Source of the DNA: Pseudomonas sp. A34-9
GTDB lineage: Bacteria; Pseudomonadota; Gammaproteobacteria; Pseudomonadales; Pseudomonadaceae
Direction: 5' to 3'
Assembly (NCBI RefSeq): GCF_029543085.1
Contig: NZ_CP119967.1
Location: 1,266,501 to 1,330,500, forward strand
DNA length: 64,000 bases
The notes beneath the pieces are model-generated. The model was not told where the DNA came from. It did not search any database and saw only the letters and a program-made list of their open reading frames with translations. Below, in pieces: positions 55,157 through 64,000 of the stretch (position 1 is the first letter of the stretch; each line of letters starts with the position of its first letter). The translations under genes were made by a program, and so were the position numbers.

Positions 55157-55597
55157 ATGATGGACATCAACGAGATTCGCGAATACCTGCCTCACCGTTA
55201 CCCGTTCCTGCTGGTGGACCGGGTGGTGGAACTGGACACTGAAGGCAAGCGCATTCGCGCCTACAAGAATGTCAGCATCAATGAACCGTTCTTCAATGGT
55301 CACTTCCCTGCGCATCCAATCATGCCGGGCGTGCTGATCATCGAAGCGATGGCTCAGGCTGCCGGGATCCTCGGTTTCAAAATGCTTGACGTCAAACCGG
55401 CCGACGGCACTCTTTATTACTTCGTTGGCTCCGACAAGCTGCGTTTCCGTCAGCCGGTGCTGCCGGGCGATCAGTTGATCCTCGAAGCCAGGTTCATCAG
55501 CTGCAAGCGTCAGATCTGGAAGTTCGAGTGCCAGGCTTCGGTCGATGGCAAGCCAGTCTGCTCGGCTGAAATCATCTGTGCGGAACGCAAGCTATGA
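55157..55597 (+). CDS. fabZ: 3-hydroxyacyl-[acyl-carrier-protein] dehydratase FabZ
   Basis: 146 residues, hot-dog fold. Dehydrates 3-hydroxyacyl-ACP in fatty acid synthesis, competing with LpxA for the same substrate pool. Catalytic His49 in [14 protein letters not shown] and Glu63 in VLIIEAMAQ are in place. Two ATGs in a row start it (55157, 55160); the first matches the P. aeruginosa [14 protein letters not shown]. The stop overlaps lpxA by 4 bp. Confidence 0.97.
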   Translation: MMDINEIREYLPHRYPFLLVDRVVELDTEGKRIRAYKNVSINEPFFNGHFPAHPIMPGVLIIEAMAQAAGILGFKMLDVKPADGTLYYFVGSDKLRFRQPVLPGDQLILEARFISCKRQIWKFECQASVDGKPVCSAEIICAERKL

Positions 55598-56370
55598 GTT
55601 TGATTGACCCTCGCGCAATCATCGATCCGTCGGCCGTTCTGGCTGATGGCGTCGAGGTCGGCCCGTGGTCGATCATCGGCGCAGGTGTGGAAATCGGCGA
55701 GGGTACCGTGATCGGGCCGCATGTAATCCTCAAAGGCCCGACCCGCATCGGTAAGCACAATCGCATCTACCAGTTTTCCTCGGTAGGCGAAGATACGCCC
55801 GATCTGAAGTACAAGGGTGAAGAAACCCGTCTGGTGATCGGTGACCACAACGTCATCCGCGAAGGCGTGACTATCCACCGTGGCACCGTTCAAGACCGTT
55901 CGGAAACCACGCTGGGCGATCACAACCTGATCATGGCCTATGCCCACATCGGTCACGACAGTGTCATCGGTAACCACTGCATTCTGGTCAACAACACTGC
56001 GTTGGCCGGCCATGTGCATGTGGATGACTGGGCGATTCTCTCCGGCTTCACCCTTGTTCACCAGTATTGCCACATTGGCGCGCACAGCTTTTCCGGCATG
56101 GGCACCGCCATCGGCAAGGACGTTCCCGCGTTCGTCACCGTGTTCGGCAACCCGGCAGAAGCGCGCAGCATGAACTTCGAAGGCATGCGCCGTCGCGGTT
56201 TCAGCGAGGACGCGATCCACACCCTGCGTCGCGCTTACAAAACCGTCTATCGTCAGGGCCTCACAGTCGAACAGGCGCTGGCTGAATTGGCCGAACCTGC
56301 GGCGCAGTTCCCGGAAGTCGCGATATTCCGCGACTCCATCCAGTCGTCGACTCGCGGCATCACTCGCTGA
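55594..56370 (+). CDS. lpxA: UDP-N-acetylglucosamine O-acyltransferase
   Basis: 258 residues. First step of lipid A synthesis. Left-handed beta-helix of hexapeptide repeats, with the catalytic histidine in [15 protein letters not shown] (near 121-125) and a C-terminal helical domain ([18 protein letters not shown]). In Pseudomonas the acyl chain is 3-hydroxydecanoyl. Overlaps fabZ; lpxB follows 2 bp later. Confidence 0.97.
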   Translation: MSLIDPRAIIDPSAVLADGVEVGPWSIIGAGVEIGEGTVIGPHVILKGPTRIGKHNRIYQFSSVGEDTPDLKYKGEETRLVIGDHNVIREGVTIHRGTVQDRSETTLGDHNLIMAYAHIGHDSVIGNHCILVNNTALAGHVHVDDWAILSGFTLVHQYCHIGAHSFSGMGTAIGKDVPAFVTVFGNPAEARSMNFEGMRRRGFSEDAIHTLRRAYKTVYRQGLTVEQALAELAEPAAQFPEVAIFRDSIQSSTRGITR

Positions 56371-56372
56371 TC

Positions 56373-57503
56373 ATGGCCAATCTGCGTATTGCGCTGGTGG
56401 CGGGTGAAGCCTCCGGTGACATTCTGGGCGCCGGTCTCATGCGTGCGCTCAAGACACAGCACCCAGCGGTCGAGTTCATCGGCGTCGGTGGCCCGTTGAT
56501 GCAGGCCGAAGGCCTGACGTCCTACTTTCCCATGGAGCGTTTGTCGGTCATGGGTCTGGTGGAAGTCCTTGGTCGGTTGCGCGAGTTGCTCAAGCGTCGC
56601 AAGGATCTGATCGCTACGTTGATCGCCGAGAAGCCGGACGTGTTCATCGGCATCGATGCACCGGACTTCAACCTCAATATCGAACTCAAGCTGCGTCAGG
56701 CCGGGATCAAGACCGTGCATTACGTCAGCCCGTCGGTGTGGGCATGGCGCCAGAAACGCGTGTTGAAGATCCGCGAAGGCTGCGATCTGATGCTGACGCT
56801 GCTGCCGTTCGAAGCCAGATTTTACGAAGAGAAAGGCGTACCGGTACGGTTCGTCGGCCACACCCTGGCCGATACCATTCCGCTGGAAGCTGATCGCGCT
56901 GCGGCGCGCGCCGAACTGGGCCTGCCCGACGGCCCGCTGGTGGCGTTGATGCCCGGCAGCCGAGGCGGTGAAGTTTCCCGCCTGGGTGCGCTTTTCCTCG
57001 ATACCGCCGAGCGCCTGCGCGCCCTGCGCCCGGGCTTGCGCTTCGTCATTCCGTGCGCCAACCCTGAACGCCGAGCGCAGCTTGAAGAGCTGCTCGCGGG
57101 TCGCGATCTGCCGGTGACCCTGCTCGACGGCAAGTCGCACCTGGCCCTGGCCGCGTGCAACGCCGTGCTGATCGCCTCCGGCACCGCGACCCTCGAAGCG
57201 CTGCTGTACAAGCGGCCGATGGTGGTGGCCTACCGTTTGGCCCCGCTGACGTTCTGGATCCTAAAACGCATGGTCAAGAGCCCGTACGTGTCCTTGCCAA
57301 ATCTGCTGGCCCAGCGTTTGCTGGTGCCAGAATTGTTGCAGGATGATGCGACGGTCGAAGCGTTGGCGCAGACCCTGTCGCCGCTGATCGAAGGTGGCGA
57401 AGAACAGACCCGCGGGTTCGACGAGATCCACCGCACACTGCGGCTGGATGCCTCTAATCAGGCGGCGGACGCCGTCCTCAACCTGATCGGTCAGACACGA
57501 TGA
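56373..57503 (+). CDS. lpxB: Lipid A disaccharide synthase
   Basis: 376 residues, GT19 family. It joins UDP-diacylglucosamine and lipid X. Starts [20 protein letters not shown], with [25 protein letters not shown] and the donor-site [13 protein letters not shown] all present. The stop overlaps the rnhB start (ATGA). Confidence 0.97.
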   Translation: MANLRIALVAGEASGDILGAGLMRALKTQHPAVEFIGVGGPLMQAEGLTSYFPMERLSVMGLVEVLGRLRELLKRRKDLIATLIAEKPDVFIGIDAPDFNLNIELKLRQAGIKTVHYVSPSVWAWRQKRVLKIREGCDLMLTLLPFEARFYEEKGVPVRFVGHTLADTIPLEADRAAARAELGLPDGPLVALMPGSRGGEVSRLGALFLDTAERLRALRPGLRFVIPCANPERRAQLEELLAGRDLPVTLLDGKSHLALAACNAVLIASGTATLEALLYKRPMVVAYRLAPLTFWILKRMVKSPYVSLPNLLAQRLLVPELLQDDATVEALAQTLSPLIEGGEEQTRGFDEIHRTLRLDASNQAADAVLNLIGQTR

Positions 57504-58141
57504 GCAAGGCAAGCATGCAGATGGGCCTGGATTTCACCCTGGTCGCCGAAGTCGAAGAACTGGTGGCCGGTGTCGATGAAGTCGGGCGTGGCCCGTTGTG
57601 CGGCGCCGTGGTCACGGCGGCAGTGATCCTCGATCCGAATCGGCCGATTCTCGGTCTCAACGACTCGAAGAAGCTCACCGAAGCCAAGCGCGAAAAGCTC
57701 TACGACGAAATCATCGAGAAATCCCTGAGCTGGTGCATTGCCCGCGCCGAAGTCGAAGAAATCGACGAGCTGAATATTTTGCACGCGACCATGCTGGCCA
57801 TGCAGCGCGCAGTCGCCGGCCTGCACATTCAGCCGAAATTGGCGATGATCGATGGCAACCGCTGCCCGCAGCTGCCGATGCGCGCCGAAGCGGTAGTGCA
57901 GGGCGACGGCAAGGTGCCGGCCATTGCGGCTGCGTCGATTCTGGCCAAGGTCAGCCGCGACCGCGAAATGGCTGCATTCGAATTGATCTATCCGGGTTAC
58001 GGCATCGGTGGCCACAAAGGCTACCCGACGCCCGTTCATCTGGAAGCGTTGGTGCGTCTTGGCCCGACGCCGATTCACCGGCGCTCGTTCGCCCCGGTGC
58101 GTCAGGCTTATGAAGCGCTGGAAGGTCTGACGCAGGTTTAG
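57500..58141 (+). CDS. rnhB: Ribonuclease HII
   Basis: 213 residues. Cuts RNA in RNA:DNA hybrids and removes single ribonucleotides from DNA. The first catalytic acids are in [14 protein letters not shown] (near 23-36); the remaining acids are in [16 protein letters not shown] and IDGNRCPQL segments. [12 protein letters not shown] is the C-terminal signature. Coupled to lpxB by overlap. Confidence 0.96.
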   Translation: MSKASMQMGLDFTLVAEVEELVAGVDEVGRGPLCGAVVTAAVILDPNRPILGLNDSKKLTEAKREKLYDEIIEKSLSWCIARAEVEEIDELNILHATMLAMQRAVAGLHIQPKLAMIDGNRCPQLPMRAEAVVQGDGKVPAIAAASILAKVSRDREMAAFELIYPGYGIGGHKGYPTPVHLEALVRLGPTPIHRRSFAPVRQAYEALEGLTQV

Positions 58142-58164
58142 TCGCAAGGCTGATGTTTTATTCG

Positions 58165-58195
58165 AGGCCCGGTACAATCCGGGCCTTGTTGTCTC
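58165..58195 (+). terminator. Hairpin before dnaE
   Basis: Perfect 8-bp GC-rich stem AGGCCCGG / CCGGGCCT with a 6-base loop and TGTTGTCT tail. Probably a weak terminator between rnhB and dnaE. Confidence 0.55.
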
Positions 58196-58217
58196 TATGT
58201 AACTGGACAGGATCACT

Positions 58218-61200
58218 ATGCCGGCTTCATTCGTTCATCTACGCCTGCACACTGAATACTCCCTGGTCGACGGGCTGGTGCGGATCAAGCCACTGGTTAA
58301 GGCGCTGACGGCCATGAACATGCCGGCGGTCGCGGTCACCGACCAGAACAACATGTGTTCTCTGGTCAAATTCTATAAAAACACCATGGGCGCCGGCATC
58401 AAGCCGATTTGCGGCGCCGACCTGTGGCTGTCGAACAAGGATCCGGACGCACCGCTGAGCCGGATCAGTCTGTTGGTGATGAATGCCAAGGGCTATCGCA
58501 ACCTCACTGAATTGATCTCGCGCGGCTTCATCGAAGGCCAGCGCAACGGCATGATCATTGTCGAGCGCGAGTGGGTGGCCGAGGCCAACGAAGGTCTGAT
58601 CATGCTGTCCGCCGCCAAAGAAGGCGAGATCGGCATGGCGATGATTGGCGGCAACCCGGGCGAAGCCGAAGCCCTGACGCGCGAATGGATGGCGGTGTTC
58701 CCGGATCGTTTCTATCTGGAAATCCAGCGCACCAATCGTCCTAACGATGAAGAGCAACTGCACGGGGCCGTAGCGCTTGCCGATAAACTGGGCGCGCCGC
58801 TGGTGGCGACCAACGATGTGCGCTTCATCAAGCAGGAAGACTTCGCCGCCCACGAAACCCGCGTGTGCATCGGTGAGGGCCGTGCCCTCGACGATCCGCG
58901 GCGTTCGAAGAATTACAGCGACCAGCAATACCTGAAAAGCGCCGAGGAAATGATCGAGCTGTTCAGTGACATTCCCGATGCCATCGAAAACACCGTCGAG
59001 ATTGCCAAGCGCTGCAACATCGAAGTGAAGCTGGGCACGCACTTTTTGCCCAACTTCCCGATCCCCGATGGCATGACCATCGATGAGTATTTCCGCAAAG
59101 TGTCCTTCGACGGCCTCGAAGAACGCCTGGCGGTGCTGCTGCCCAAAGACACCACCGAAGATTACGAAGCCAAGCGCCAGGTCTACGTCGACCGCTTGAA
59201 TTTCGAGCTGGATATCATCATCCAGATGGGCTTCCCCGGTTACTTCCTGATCGTTATGGACTTTATCCAGTGGGCCAAGAACAACGGCGTACCGGTAGGT
59301 CCGGGCCGTGGATCGGGTGCCGGGTCGCTGGTGGCTTATGTACAGAAGATCACCGATCTCGATCCGCTGGAATACGACCTGCTGTTCGAACGTTTCCTTA
59401 ACCCGGAACGGGTCTCGATGCCCGACTTCGACGTCGACTTCTGCATGGACGGCCGTGACCGGGTGATCGACTACGTGGCCGAGAAATACGGCCGTAACGC
59501 GGTCAGCCAGATCATCACCTTCGGCTCCATGGCCGCCAAGGCTGTGGTGCGCGACGTGGCGCGGGTGCAGGGCAAGTCTTACGGTCTGGCGGATCGTCTG
59601 TCGAAGATGATCCCGTTCGAAGTCGGCATGACCCTGGAAAAAGCCTACGAGCAGGAAGAGATCCTGCGTGACTTCATCAAGGTCGATGAAGAAGCGGCAG
59701 AGATCTGGGAGATGGCGCGCAAGCTTGAAGGTGTTGTGCGTAACGTCGGTAAGCACGCCGGTGGTGTGGTTATTGCTCCGACCAAACTGACTGACTTCTC
59801 GCCGATCTATTGCGACGAGGCCGGTGACGGTCTGGTAACCCAGTTCGACAAGGACGACGTTGAAGCGGCCGGTCTGGTGAAGTTCGACTTCCTCGGTCTG
59901 CGGACCCTGACGATCATCGACTGGGCGCTGAAAACCATCAACCGCGACCGCGCCAAGGTCAACGAGCCGCCGCTGGATATCGCGTTTATCCCGCTGGACG
60001 ACAAACCGACTTACACGCTGTTGCAAAAAGCTGAAACCACCGCGGTGTTCCAGCTCGAATCGCGCGGCATGAAAGAGCTGATCAAAAAGCTCAAGCCCGA
60101 CTGCCTCGAAGACTTGATCGCACTGGTGGCCCTGTTCCGTCCGGGCCCGCTGCAGTCCGGCATGGTGGACGACTTCATTAACCGTAAGCACGGTCGCGCC
60201 GAACTGGCGTACCCGCACTCGGATTACCAGTACGAAGGTTTGAAGCCGGTTCTGGCGCCGACCTACGGCATCATCCTGTATCAGGAACAGGTGATGCAGA
60301 TTGCCCAGGTCATGGCCGGTTACACCCTCGGCGGTGCGGACATGCTCCGTCGCGCGATGGGTAAGAAAAAACCCGAAGAAATGGCCAAGCAGCGCGGCGG
60401 TTTCATCGAAGGTTGCGCGACCAATAATATCGACGCCGACCTTGCCGGTAACATTTTCGACCTGGTAGAAAAATTCGCCGGTTACGGCTTCAACAAATCC
60501 CACTCCGCTGCCTACGGACTGGTCTCGTACCAAACTGCGTGGCTGAAAGCTCACTACCCGGCGCCGTTCATGGCCGCGGTACTGTCGGCGGATATGCACA
60601 ACACCGACAAGGTCGTGACCTTGATCGAAGAAATTCGCACCATGAAGCTGCGTCTCGACGCGCCGGATGTGAATACTTCGGAGTTCAAGTTCACGGTGAA
60701 CGACGACGGCCGCATCGTCTATGGCCTCGGCGCGATCAAAGGCGTCGGCGAAGGCCCGGTTGAGGCGATCACCGAGGCGCGTCAGGCAGGTCCGTTCAAG
60801 GATCTGTTCGACTTCTGCGCCCGTGTCGACCTCAAACGTATCAACAAACGTACCCTCGACGGCTTGATCCGCAGCGGTGCGCTGGATCGTCTGGGACCGT
60901 ACTTTCACGACGAGCAAAAGGCTTACCAGGCCAATATCGACCGTAACCGTGCCGTGCTGCTGGCGGCGATGGAAGAGGCGATCAAGGCGGCCGAACAAAC
61001 CGCGCGCACCCACGACAGCGGTCACGCCGATCTCTTTGGCGGGCTGTTTGTCGAGGAAGACGCCGACGTTTATGCGTCCCATCGCAAGGCCAAGGAGCTG
61101 ACCCTCAAGGAACGCCTCAAAGGTGAGAAAGACACCCTCGGCCTGTACCTGACCGGTCACCCGATCGACGAATACGAAGGCGAGATTCGCCGTTTCGCCC

Positions 61201-61739
61201 GCCAGCGCATCATCGACCTGAAACCGGCGCGCGACACGCAGACCGTGGCAGGGATGATCATTGCCCTGCGGGTGATGAAGAACAAGAAGGGCGACAAGAT
61301 GGGCTTCATCACCCTCGACGACCGCTCGGGGCGGATCGAGGCATCTTTGTTTGCCGATGCGTTCCATTCTGCGCAATCGTTGTTGCAGACCGACGCAATG
61401 GTGGTGGTCGAAGGCGAAGTCAGCAACGACGACTTCTCCGGCGGCCTGCGCCTGCGGGTCAAGCGGGTGATGAGCATGGAAGATGCCCGCACCAACCTCG
61501 CCGAGAGCTTGCGCCTGAAGCTGCAAACCCAGGATCTGAAAGGCGATCAGCTACGCTGGTTGGGGGATTTGCTCAAGCGCCATCGTGGCGCGTGCCCGAT
61601 CACCATGGAGTACACCAGCCCGGATGCCAAGACCTTGCTGCAGTTTGGCGAGACGTGGCGGATCGACCCGGCGGATGCCTTGATTCAGGCTCTGCGTGAC
61701 CAGTTCGGGCGAGACAACGTCTTCCTCCAATACCGTTGA
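58218..61739 (+). CDS. dnaE: DNA polymerase III alpha subunit
   Basis: 1173 residues, full length. Replicative polymerase. An N-terminal PHP domain opens with HLRLHTEYSLVDG. The catalytic palm has PDFDVDFCMDGRD near 400 (two aspartates), with the third aspartate expected near 555 in VKFDFLGLRTL. GYGFNKSHSAAYGLVSY is the helix-hairpin region, and an OB domain lies near 1000 (VAGMIIALRVMKNKKGDKMG). The ATG at 58218 follows ACAGGATCACT. Confidence 0.98.
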   Translation: MPASFVHLRLHTEYSLVDGLVRIKPLVKALTAMNMPAVAVTDQNNMCSLVKFYKNTMGAGIKPICGADLWLSNKDPDAPLSRISLLVMNAKGYRNLTELISRGFIEGQRNGMIIVEREWVAEANEGLIMLSAAKEGEIGMAMIGGNPGEAEALTREWMAVFPDRFYLEIQRTNRPNDEEQLHGAVALADKLGAPLVATNDVRFIKQEDFAAHETRVCIGEGRALDDPRRSKNYSDQQYLKSAEEMIELFSDIPDAIENTVEIAKRCNIEVKLGTHFLPNFPIPDGMTIDEYFRKVSFDGLEERLAVLLPKDTTEDYEAKRQVYVDRLNFELDIIIQMGFPGYFLIVMDFIQWAKNNGVPVGPGRGSGAGSLVAYVQKITDLDPLEYDLLFERFLNPERVSMPDFDVDFCMDGRDRVIDYVAEKYGRNAVSQIITFGSMAAKAVVRDVARVQGKSYGLADRLSKMIPFEVGMTLEKAYEQEEILRDFIKVDEEAAEIWEMARKLEGVVRNVGKHAGGVVIAPTKLTDFSPIYCDEAGDGLVTQFDKDDVEAAGLVKFDFLGLRTLTIIDWALKTINRDRAKVNEPPLDIAFIPLDDKPTYTLLQKAETTAVFQLESRGMKELIKKLKPDCLEDLIALVALFRPGPLQSGMVDDFINRKHGRAELAYPHSDYQYEGLKPVLAPTYGIILYQEQVMQIAQVMAGYTLGGADMLRRAMGKKKPEEMAKQRGGFIEGCATNNIDADLAGNIFDLVEKFAGYGFNKSHSAAYGLVSYQTAWLKAHYPAPFMAAVLSADMHNTDKVVTLIEEIRTMKLRLDAPDVNTSEFKFTVNDDGRIVYGLGAIKGVGEGPVEAITEARQAGPFKDLFDFCARVDLKRINKRTLDGLIRSGALDRLGPYFHDEQKAYQANIDRNRAVLLAAMEEAIKAAEQTARTHDSGHADLFGGLFVEEDADVYASHRKAKELTLKERLKGEKDTLGLYLTGHPIDEYEGEIRRFARQRIIDLKPARDTQTVAGMIIALRVMKNKKGDKMGFITLDDRSGRIEASLFADAFHSAQSLLQTDAMVVVEGEVSNDDFSGGLRLRVKRVMSMEDARTNLAESLRLKLQTQDLKGDQLRWLGDLLKRHRGACPITMEYTSPDAKTLLQFGETWRIDPADALIQALRDQFGRDNVFLQYR

Positions 61740-61878
61740 CCGGCAAGTGCCATCACTGCGCTTGCCCGCAACCTGAATTTTTAATCTCGACCTCAGCGCG
61801 CCTCTCCCTTAAGGTAGGGCGCGAATAGACAACCGGCCGGCCCAAGCTCATTTGGGACACGACCCAAGACGGACGCCT

Positions 61879-62826
61879 ATGAACCCGAATTTTCTAGATT
61901 TCGAACAGCCGATCGCCGACCTGCAAGCCAAGATCGAAGAGTTGCGCTTGGTCGGTAATGACAATTCGCTGAATATCGGCGATGAGATCTCCCGCCTGCA
62001 GGACAAGAGCAAAACGCTGACCGAAGACATCTTCGGCAAGCTGACCAGCTGGCAGATCGCACGCCTGGCGCGTCACCCGAAACGCCCGTACACCCTCGAC
62101 TACATCGAGCACATCTTCACCGAGTTCGACGAACTGCACGGCGACCGTCACTTCTCTGACGACGCAGCAATCGTTGGCGGCATCGCCCGTCTGGAAGACC
62201 AGCCGGTGATGATCATCGGTCACCAGAAAGGCCGTGAAGTGCGCGAGAAGGTCCGCCGTAACTTCGGCATGCCGCGTCCGGAAGGCTACCGCAAGGCTTG
62301 CCGTCTGATGGAGATGGCCGAGCGTTTCAAAATGCCGATCCTGACCTTCATCGACACCCCGGGTGCCTACCCAGGCATCGACGCTGAAGAGCGCAACCAG
62401 AGCGAAGCCATTGCCTGGAACCTGCGTGTGATGGCGCGCCTGAAAACGCCGATCATCGCTACCGTTATCGGTGAGGGCGGTTCCGGTGGTGCACTGGCGA
62501 TCGGCGTCTGCGATCAGCTGAACATGCTGCAATACTCGACCTACGCGGTGATCTCGCCGGAAGGTTGCGCTTCGATTCTGTGGAAAACCGCAGAAAAGGC
62601 GCCGGATGCTGCTGAAGCGATGGGCATTACTGCCGAGCGCCTGAAAGGCCTGGGCATTGTCGACAAGGTGATCAGCGAGCCTCTGGGCGGTGCGCACCGT
62701 GATCCGGCCGCTGCGGCTGCGTCGATCCGTGCCGAGCTGAGCTCGCAACTGGCGATGCTGAAGAAGTTCGATAACGAAGCGCTGCTCAAGCGCCGTTATG
62801 ATCGACTGATGAGCTACGGTCTCTAA
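61879..62826 (+). CDS. accA: Acetyl-CoA carboxylase carboxyltransferase subunit alpha
   Basis: 315 residues. With AccD it transfers the carboxyl group to acetyl-CoA, giving malonyl-CoA for fatty acid synthesis. [20 protein letters not shown] opens it, and [27 protein letters not shown] and [13 protein letters not shown] are crotonase-fold signatures. The ATG at 61879 gives the normal length; an upstream start at 61852 lacks support. Same strand as dnaE, 139 bp away. Confidence 0.97.
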   Translation: MNPNFLDFEQPIADLQAKIEELRLVGNDNSLNIGDEISRLQDKSKTLTEDIFGKLTSWQIARLARHPKRPYTLDYIEHIFTEFDELHGDRHFSDDAAIVGGIARLEDQPVMIIGHQKGREVREKVRRNFGMPRPEGYRKACRLMEMAERFKMPILTFIDTPGAYPGIDAEERNQSEAIAWNLRVMARLKTPIIATVIGEGGSGGALAIGVCDQLNMLQYSTYAVISPEGCASILWKTAEKAPDAAEAMGITAERLKGLGIVDKVISEPLGGAHRDPAAAAASIRAELSSQLAMLKKFDNEALLKRRYDRLMSYGL

Positions 62827-62842
62827 GTCGAACGCAATACCC

Positions 62843-62934
62843 ATGTAGGAGTGAGCCTGCTCGCGATGAGGGCGTAACATTCAACCAATGTGTTGGCTGT
62901 CACACCGCTATCGCGAGCAGGCTCACTCCTACAT
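62843..62934. repeat. Paired REP palindrome
   Basis: Arms ATGTAGGAGTGAGCCTGCTC and complement around a 46-bp centre, closely matching 4856-4947 and 34670-34757. It separates accA from tilS. Confidence 0.9.
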
Positions 62935-62957
62935 TCGTTTGGGGCAAAGAGTTAAAT

Positions 62958-64000
62958 ATGGGTCAGTCCATGATTGATTTGCCTTCCCGGCTTTTGCGCA
63001 ACCTTGAGCCTTGGCGCAACGCCGCTCATTGGCGCATCGCGTTTTCCGGTGGTCTTGATTCCACTGTCCTGCTGCATCTGCTCGCCCATCTCGCAAAATC
63101 CGAATCCGTTCCTCCACTAAGCGCTATCCATGTCCATCACGGCCTTCAGGCTGCGGCTGACGCGTGGCCACAACATTGCCAGTCCGTCTGCGATGCGCTG
63201 GGTGTGCCGTTGCAAGTGGAGCGCGTGACGGTGCAACCGGGTGCAAGCCTGGAACGCGCGGCGCGGGATGCGCGTTACGCGGTGTTCAGTTCGCTGACGT
63301 CAGCCAATGACCTTTTGCTCACTGGCCAGCATCGCGATGATCAAGCGGAAACGCTGCTGTTCCGGTTGTTACGTGGCGCCGGTGTGCGCGGATTGTCCGG
63401 GATGCCGGCGCAGCGGCCAGTGGGGCAGGGCACGCTGGTTCGTCCGTTGCTGGGGATCTCTCGGGCCGAACTGCAAGCGTATGCGCAAGCTCATCAATTG
63501 CGTTGGATCGAAGATCCGTCCAATCAGGATCGGCAATTCTCGCGCAACTATCTGCGCCATCAGATCATGCCGTTGCTGACCGGTCGCTGGCCGCAAGCGC
63601 AGGCGAGCATGGCCCGCAGCGCCGCGCATCTGCGTGAGGCGCAGGGGCTGCTCGACGAACTGGCGCAGATCGACCTGGCGCAAGCCGCGACTGCTCATGA
63701 TTTCGCATGGCTGGGTTTGCCGTCGCTGGAACTGGCTCCACTCGCCGCACTGTCCGCCGCCCGCCAACGAAACGCGATCAGCCATTGGCTCGAGCCCTTC
63801 ACACAACTGCCCGATAGCGACCATTGGTCGGGATGGACGGATCTGTGCGAGGCCGCTCACGACGCTTCGCCCGTCTGGCGGCTGGCTGAGGGCGAGCTGC
63901 ACCGTAGCGCCGGTCGTGTGTGGTGGCTGAGCGGCATCTGGTTGCGCACGCCAGTGATCGGTGCCGACTGGCAAGCGCCGTCGTCAGCGCTACGCTTGGC
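62958..64000 (+). CDS. tilS: tRNA(Ile)-lysidine synthase TilS (partial, 3' end outside)
   Basis: At least 347 residues, open to the window edge. TilS converts C34 of the AUA-reading tRNA-Ile to lysidine. The PP-loop FSGGLDSTVLLH (near 31-42) is the ATP pyrophosphatase motif; HVHHGLQ, TGQHRDDQAETLLFRLLRG and RNYLRHQIMPLL follow in the family order. Two in-frame ATGs (62958 and 62970) have similar weak ribosome binding sites, so the exact start is open. Position after accA is conserved in pseudomonads. Confidence 0.93.
   Translation, partial: MGQSMIDLPSRLLRNLEPWRNAAHWRIAFSGGLDSTVLLHLLAHLAKSESVPPLSAIHVHHGLQAAADAWPQHCQSVCDALGVPLQVERVTVQPGASLERAARDARYAVFSSLTSANDLLLTGQHRDDQAETLLFRLLRGAGVRGLSGMPAQRPVGQGTLVRPLLGISRAELQAYAQAHQLRWIEDPSNQDRQFSRNYLRHQIMPLLTGRWPQAQASMARSAAHLREAQGLLDELAQIDLAQAATAHDFAWLGLPSLELAPLAALSAARQRNAISHWLEPFTQLPDSDHWSGWTDLCEAAHDASPVWRLAEGELHRSAGRVWWLSGIWLRTPVIGADWQAPSSALRL

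Noticed and set aside
58239..61526. 1095-codon open frame on the minus strand
   Set aside because: It lies fully antisense to dnaE; GC-rich codon bias keeps the opposite frame free of stops. The translation is rich in H, Q, R and V with no family motif.

Overview
The window reads as chromosome of a fluorescent Pseudomonas (P. fluorescens group). Evidence is the GC-rich codon use, the many REP palindromes of the GTAGGAGTGAGCC...GCTCGCGA type, and gene neighbourhoods I know from P. aeruginosa: map-glnD-dapC, rpsB-tsf-pyrH-frr-uppS-cdsA-dxr-rseP-bamA-skp-lpxD-fabZ-lpxA-lpxB-rnhB-dnaE-accA-tilS, mexL/mexJK, adk-ppc and dapE-ndvB. No rRNA, tRNA, CRISPR array, insertion sequence or prophage was seen. 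The only RNA gene I can argue for is a C4-antisense-like element.

Layout. 1-5.3 kb: the end of an unknown gene, a DUF1704 metallopeptidase-like protein, an alpha/beta-hydrolase lipoprotein with a small membrane protein, a 130-bp tandem repeat, and a leftward pair of envelope lipoproteins (DUF4398 and OmpA/LptF type) behind a probable AlgU promoter. 5.5-14.3 kb: ppc, adk, tsaB and a run of housekeeping or unknown genes ending in rsmJ. 14.4-19.3 kb: a TetR regulator divergent from a MexJK-type RND pump. 19.3-20.8 kb: a repeat-dense non-coding stretch (a dispersed repeat, then six head-to-tail REP units) followed by a structured leader and a small DUF6124 gene. 20.8-24.5 kb: DUF4197, a YbaY-type lipoprotein and plsB. 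24.6-31.3 kb: a cold-shock gene, rlmA, dapE, the GH17-GT2 fusion ndvB and tcdA. 31.4-36.5 kb: csdAE, dapD, an ArsC/YffB-type protein and a Na+/H+ antiporter. 36.5-38.2 kb: two paralogous metzincin proteases in visibly AT-richer DNA, the clearest accessory insertion. 38.4-43.1 kb: map-glnD-dapC on the minus strand. 43.5-64 kb: the conserved translation, isoprenoid, outer-membrane and lipid A cluster, ending inside tilS.

How it fits together. The right half couples translation factors (S2, EF-Ts, RRF), phospholipid and isoprenoid precursors (CdsA, UppS, Dxr, AccA, FabZ), lipid A synthesis (LpxD, LpxA, LpxB) and outer-membrane assembly (BamA, Skp, RseP). DapC, DapD and DapE give three steps of the succinylase lysine/diaminopimelate route within one window.

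The most interesting region is 20.2-20.7 kb. A candidate attenuator is followed by a C4-like RNA fold whose 3' arm can pair with the leader just upstream of the ribosome binding site of a small DUF6124 gene. The metzincin pair and the DUF1704 protein (HExxxH motif, related to the eukaryotic tubulin carboxypeptidase MATCAP) come next.
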